Made by a program: the position numbers and the translations under genes | The notes under the pieces: model-generated | Told to the model about the DNA's origin: nothing | Seen by the model: only the letters and a program-made list of their open reading frames with translations | The model's database searches: none | DNA from: Candidatus Daviesbacteria bacterium | Lineage (GTDB): Bacteria; Patescibacteriota; Microgenomatia; Daviesbacterales; UBA10151 | Assembly: GCA_016186985.1 (NCBI GenBank) | Contig: JACPKO010000060.1 | Location: 1 to 16,270, forward strand | Reading direction: 5' to 3' | Length of the DNA stretch: 16,270 nt | Shown: positions 15,501 through 16,270 of the stretch, in pieces | Numbering within the stretch: position 1 is the first letter of the stretch | How the letters are laid out: each line of letters starts with the position of its first letter

Positions 15501-15630
15501 AGACGTAACTGAGCTTAAAAGCCAAATTCAGTCAATCGGCAACCAGATTTTAAGTTTAGAATTTTGGGATCAGACTTGCACAGAAAAGGATTGCGAGTGG
15601 TGCGGGCTCCGCCGGATAATGGGTAGTTGA
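12553..15630 (+). CDS. UvrD/AddA-like helicase fused to RecB/AddB-type nuclease
   Basis: The 1025-aa protein is a superfamily 1 DNA helicase with a C-terminal nuclease. Helicase motifs in order: Q-motif LNPQQKEAV (13-21), Walker A GPGTGKT (33-39), Ia LTFSDSAARQMR (63-74), TTFHSFAN (91-98), Walker B DEHQD (288-292), III GDEKQAIFRFQGA (317-329), IV QNYRS (351-355), V TAHKSKGLEF (637-646), VI RRLFYVAMTRAR (691-702). The PD-(D/E)XK part shows H812, D898 and DFK (913-915). C785 with C1009, C1014 and C1017 (C-x4-C-x2-C) fits the iron-sulfur cluster of AddB/Cas4 nucleases. It probably unwinds and resects DNA ends in recombinational repair, combining in one chain what AddAB splits over two. A 27-bp tandem repeat adds KQSLPSKDG twice at 193-210. 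No Shine-Dalgarno site is present; the start follows a perfect -10 box. Confidence 0.92.
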   Translation: MQSPQFTNQYKNLNPQQKEAVDAIEGPVMVVAGPGTGKTQILTLRIANILLKTQINPENILALTFSDSAARQMRGRLISIIGTPAYRVEITTFHSFANYIIQGFPEEFENLLSSKNISEVEQIGYIEKILESNEFELIKPFGDPVYYVKKLLDSINDLKKEGIGIKKLEEALKEALKDWEATPDLYHDKGRYKQSLPSKDGKQSLPSKDGKGPMKGKYAEIKKDIEKGFELLKVYRLYEESLKKEKKYDFNDMLIEVIKVLEKNERGSSTSKRLLLLLQEKYQYFLVDEHQDTNAVQNRLIELLASFHENPNLFVVGDEKQAIFRFQGASLENFFYFKKIYPGAKLINLTQNYRSQQLILDASHSVIEKNISANVIFETVIRLKALAEKPASKIRIFESDTFLGEFSGIAQDIKNKIEEGTSPSEIAVLGRNNKDLLEIQGMLERYGIPSTLISDTDLLTDPAIQKLILLLKVVQDPLKEGNLVKAMHVNSLKIDPFDIYRCLSSAKKERVNLLNKLTSITENEALSIGVESYSNIKDFLDMLKKWQKISVNEGLEKLFVAVFEGSMIKDDVMHSSKNYETLGKINSLFEVIKEKVYQDPGFSLEDFLRFLDITIFHNLSIRGKSQIFESNTVKLMTAHKSKGLEFDFIYIILAFDGHWGNKRKQLSGFKLPWDKLGTKVQISEDENEDERRLFYVAMTRARLGVLISYSKFSLDGKEQLPSQFIQEIKSELLEKTDIRPDKKIEDLILTQFSPIKVSAKNALVIKSLFRERGLSVTAMNNFLECPWKWFFRNLLLLPDTKNLSMVFGSAVHFALNNYLKALQLGSADRKILMASLNLALNNELLSEIEKKRLLKQGEKALSAFYEAVCKNWKKGFLGETVIKGVRFSDGLILNGRIDLIEPTGNSNEVIVHDFKTGKPKGKSQIDGKNPNSKYNYFRQLTFYKLLLNNYRNGFWKVNRGVIDFVEPDEKGRIKSEIFEITEKDVTELKSQIQSIGNQILSLEFWDQTCTEKDCEWCGLRRIMGS
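13129..13182. repeat. Perfect 27-bp tandem repeat with palindromic core inside the helicase gene
   Basis: The 27 bases at 13129-13155 recur exactly at 13156-13182, in frame, encoding KQSLPSKDG twice. Each copy holds a stem: GCTTGCCATC-TAAA-GACGGTAAGC at 13136-13159, ten positions with eight Watson-Crick pairs and one G-T; the second copy pairs less well. The peptide is hydrophilic and lies between helicase motifs Ib and II, where insertions are tolerated. It resembles an in-frame palindromic repeat insertion. Confidence 0.85.
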
Positions 15631-15668
15631 CCCCGATTTGCCTCCGCAGGAGGGGCGTGTTATCGGGG
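15631..15668 (+). terminator. Nested stem-loop after the helicase gene, probable terminator
   Basis: CCCCGAT (15631-15637) pairs perfectly with ATCGGGG (15662-15668), enclosing CCTCC-GCA-GGAGG (15641-15653). It starts on the base after the helicase stop codon. A run of seven T begins 10 nt after the stem, further than in a standard intrinsic terminator and inside the next promoter. It may end helicase transcription, but it could also be a repeat element. Confidence 0.5.
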
Positions 15669-15670
15669 GG

Positions 15671-15699
15671 TTGACAAATTTTTTTATAATTGCTATTTT
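15671..15699 (+). promoter_or_regulatory. Promoter of the Ala/Gly-rich protein gene
   Basis: A perfect TTGACA (15671-15676) and TATTTT (15694-15699) are spaced 17 bp apart, and the -10 box ends 9 nt before the ATG. A perfect TATAAT at 15685-15690 is only 8 bp from this -35 box, so it would need another one, and none is visible. Confidence 0.55.
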
Positions 15700-15708
15700 A
15701 AATTAGAA

Positions 15709-16269
15709 ATGTCCTCTATAACTGAAGATCTGAAAAATGCTCTATCCTCAATTGTTTCCGGCGCCGGTGATGTTTTTTCTACAACAAGGGATGTAACGAA
15801 AAATGCAGTTGTCACAACAGTCCAGGCAGGCGGGGATGTAGCCACAACTGCAGTTTCTGCGATAGGTAATATTGTATCAGAAGGAATTGGTGTGTCGTCC
15901 AGTGCGGGAGTCTCGGTAGAGGAGGCAACAACTGGTTTGGTAACCGGTGCAATTGAAGGTGCTAAGGAAGCAGGAGTGACTTTAGAGCAAGCAGTTGAGG
16001 AGGCAGCTCATGGCGCAGTCCAGGGAGTTTCCCATATCGGAGGGGATGTAGGTAGCGCAGCTGTTTCGGCAGTTGCCGGTGCAATCAAAGCTGCAGGTGA
16101 TATCGGTGAAGATTCCGGAACTCTTGCCAAAGAGGCGGTCATGGGTTCCTTAAAAGCCGCTGACGAAATTGGTTCTGAGGCAGGAGGGTTGGTGCGAAAA
16201 GCCTTGCTTGGCGCTGTCGCACTCCCGCATGATATTATAGACGCCTTGCTTACAGGTAAAACAGATTAA
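15709..16269 (+). CDS. Ala/Gly-rich amphipathic-helix protein (phasin/LEA-like composition)
   Basis: The 186-aa protein is dominated by Ala, Gly, Val, Ser and acidic residues, without Cys or Trp. Related segments recur: VQAGGDVATTAVSAIGNIV, then SHIGGDVGSAAVSAVAGAI, then AGDIGEDSGTLAKEAVMGSL and ADEIGSEAGGLVRKALLGAV. Each looks like an amphipathic helix beginning after a (G/A)GD or DIG turn. Such repeats are seen in phasins, LEA-like and other surface-coating proteins, which lie on membranes, polymers or other proteins, but I cannot assign it to a family. There is no signal peptide, so it should be cytoplasmic. A strong -35/-10 pair stands before it and no Shine-Dalgarno site is present, suggesting a nearly leaderless and well-expressed message. 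The stop lies one base from the window end. Confidence 0.7.
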   Translation: MSSITEDLKNALSSIVSGAGDVFSTTRDVTKNAVVTTVQAGGDVATTAVSAIGNIVSEGIGVSSSAGVSVEEATTGLVTGAIEGAKEAGVTLEQAVEEAAHGAVQGVSHIGGDVGSAAVSAVAGAIKAAGDIGEDSGTLAKEAVMGSLKAADEIGSEAGGLVRKALLGAVALPHDIIDALLTGKTD

Positions 16270-16270
16270 T

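Noticed and set aside
15685..15690. TATAAT as the -10 box of the last gene
   Set aside because: It is only 8 bp from the TTGACA and no other -35 box is visible; TATTTT at 15694-15699 has the correct 17-bp spacing.

Overview
The window looks like chromosomal DNA from a candidate phyla radiation bacterium (Patescibacteria, most like Microgenomates). This is inferred from gene content and style: AT-rich DNA, tight packing, few Shine-Dalgarno sites, a methionyl-tRNA synthetase with HIGF in place of HIGH, a COG4487/DUF2130 protein, large surface proteins with Pro/Thr linkers, and a UvrD-type helicase fused to a Cys-cluster nuclease. TGA acts as stop (it ends the helicase gene), so the code appears standard. 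No rRNA, tRNA, CRISPR array, transposase or phage gene was seen.

Layout. 1-1168 (minus): 5' part of a membrane glycosyltransferase gene that runs off the left edge. 1169-1380: a divergent gap with three stem-loops, a degenerate 41-bp direct repeat and a promoter. 1381-3182 (plus): two genes, an unknown 186-aa protein and a J-domain protein with HAD instead of HPD; they share an upstream element of about 28 bp. 3192-4010 (minus): tatD. 4029-4868 (minus): an asparagine-synthase-like frame that has lost its 5' half. 4906-5352 (plus): an unknown 148-aa protein. 5358-7189 (minus): a small membrane protein whose stop overlaps the start of metG. 7269-8405 (plus): COG4487/DUF2130 coiled-coil protein with a nuclease-like core. 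8483-11632 and 11728-12525 (plus): two exported, membrane-anchored, Cys-containing surface proteins separated by tandem hairpin repeats. 12553-15630 (plus): UvrD-like helicase with a RecB/AddB-type nuclease, carrying an in-frame 27-bp tandem repeat. 15709-16269 (plus): an Ala/Gly-rich amphipathic-helix protein.

The strongest oddity is metG. Its essential N-terminus, including the HIGH-type motif, can only be translated from a non-AUG codon. The best candidate is ATA, which sits 9 nt after an AAGGAG Shine-Dalgarno site and overlaps the upstream stop as ATAA. A second theme is promoters whose -10 box lies 5-10 nt before the start codon, which suggests leaderless or nearly leaderless mRNAs; several of the longest possible ORF starts fall inside these promoters. 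A third theme is small palindromic repeats, both between genes and inside a coding region.

The genes do not form one obvious pathway. Surface structure (glycosyltransferase, two surface proteins) is mixed with housekeeping (metG, tatD), DNA repair (helicase-nuclease) and several unknowns. The 1381-3182 pair is the best candidate here for an undescribed functional unit.
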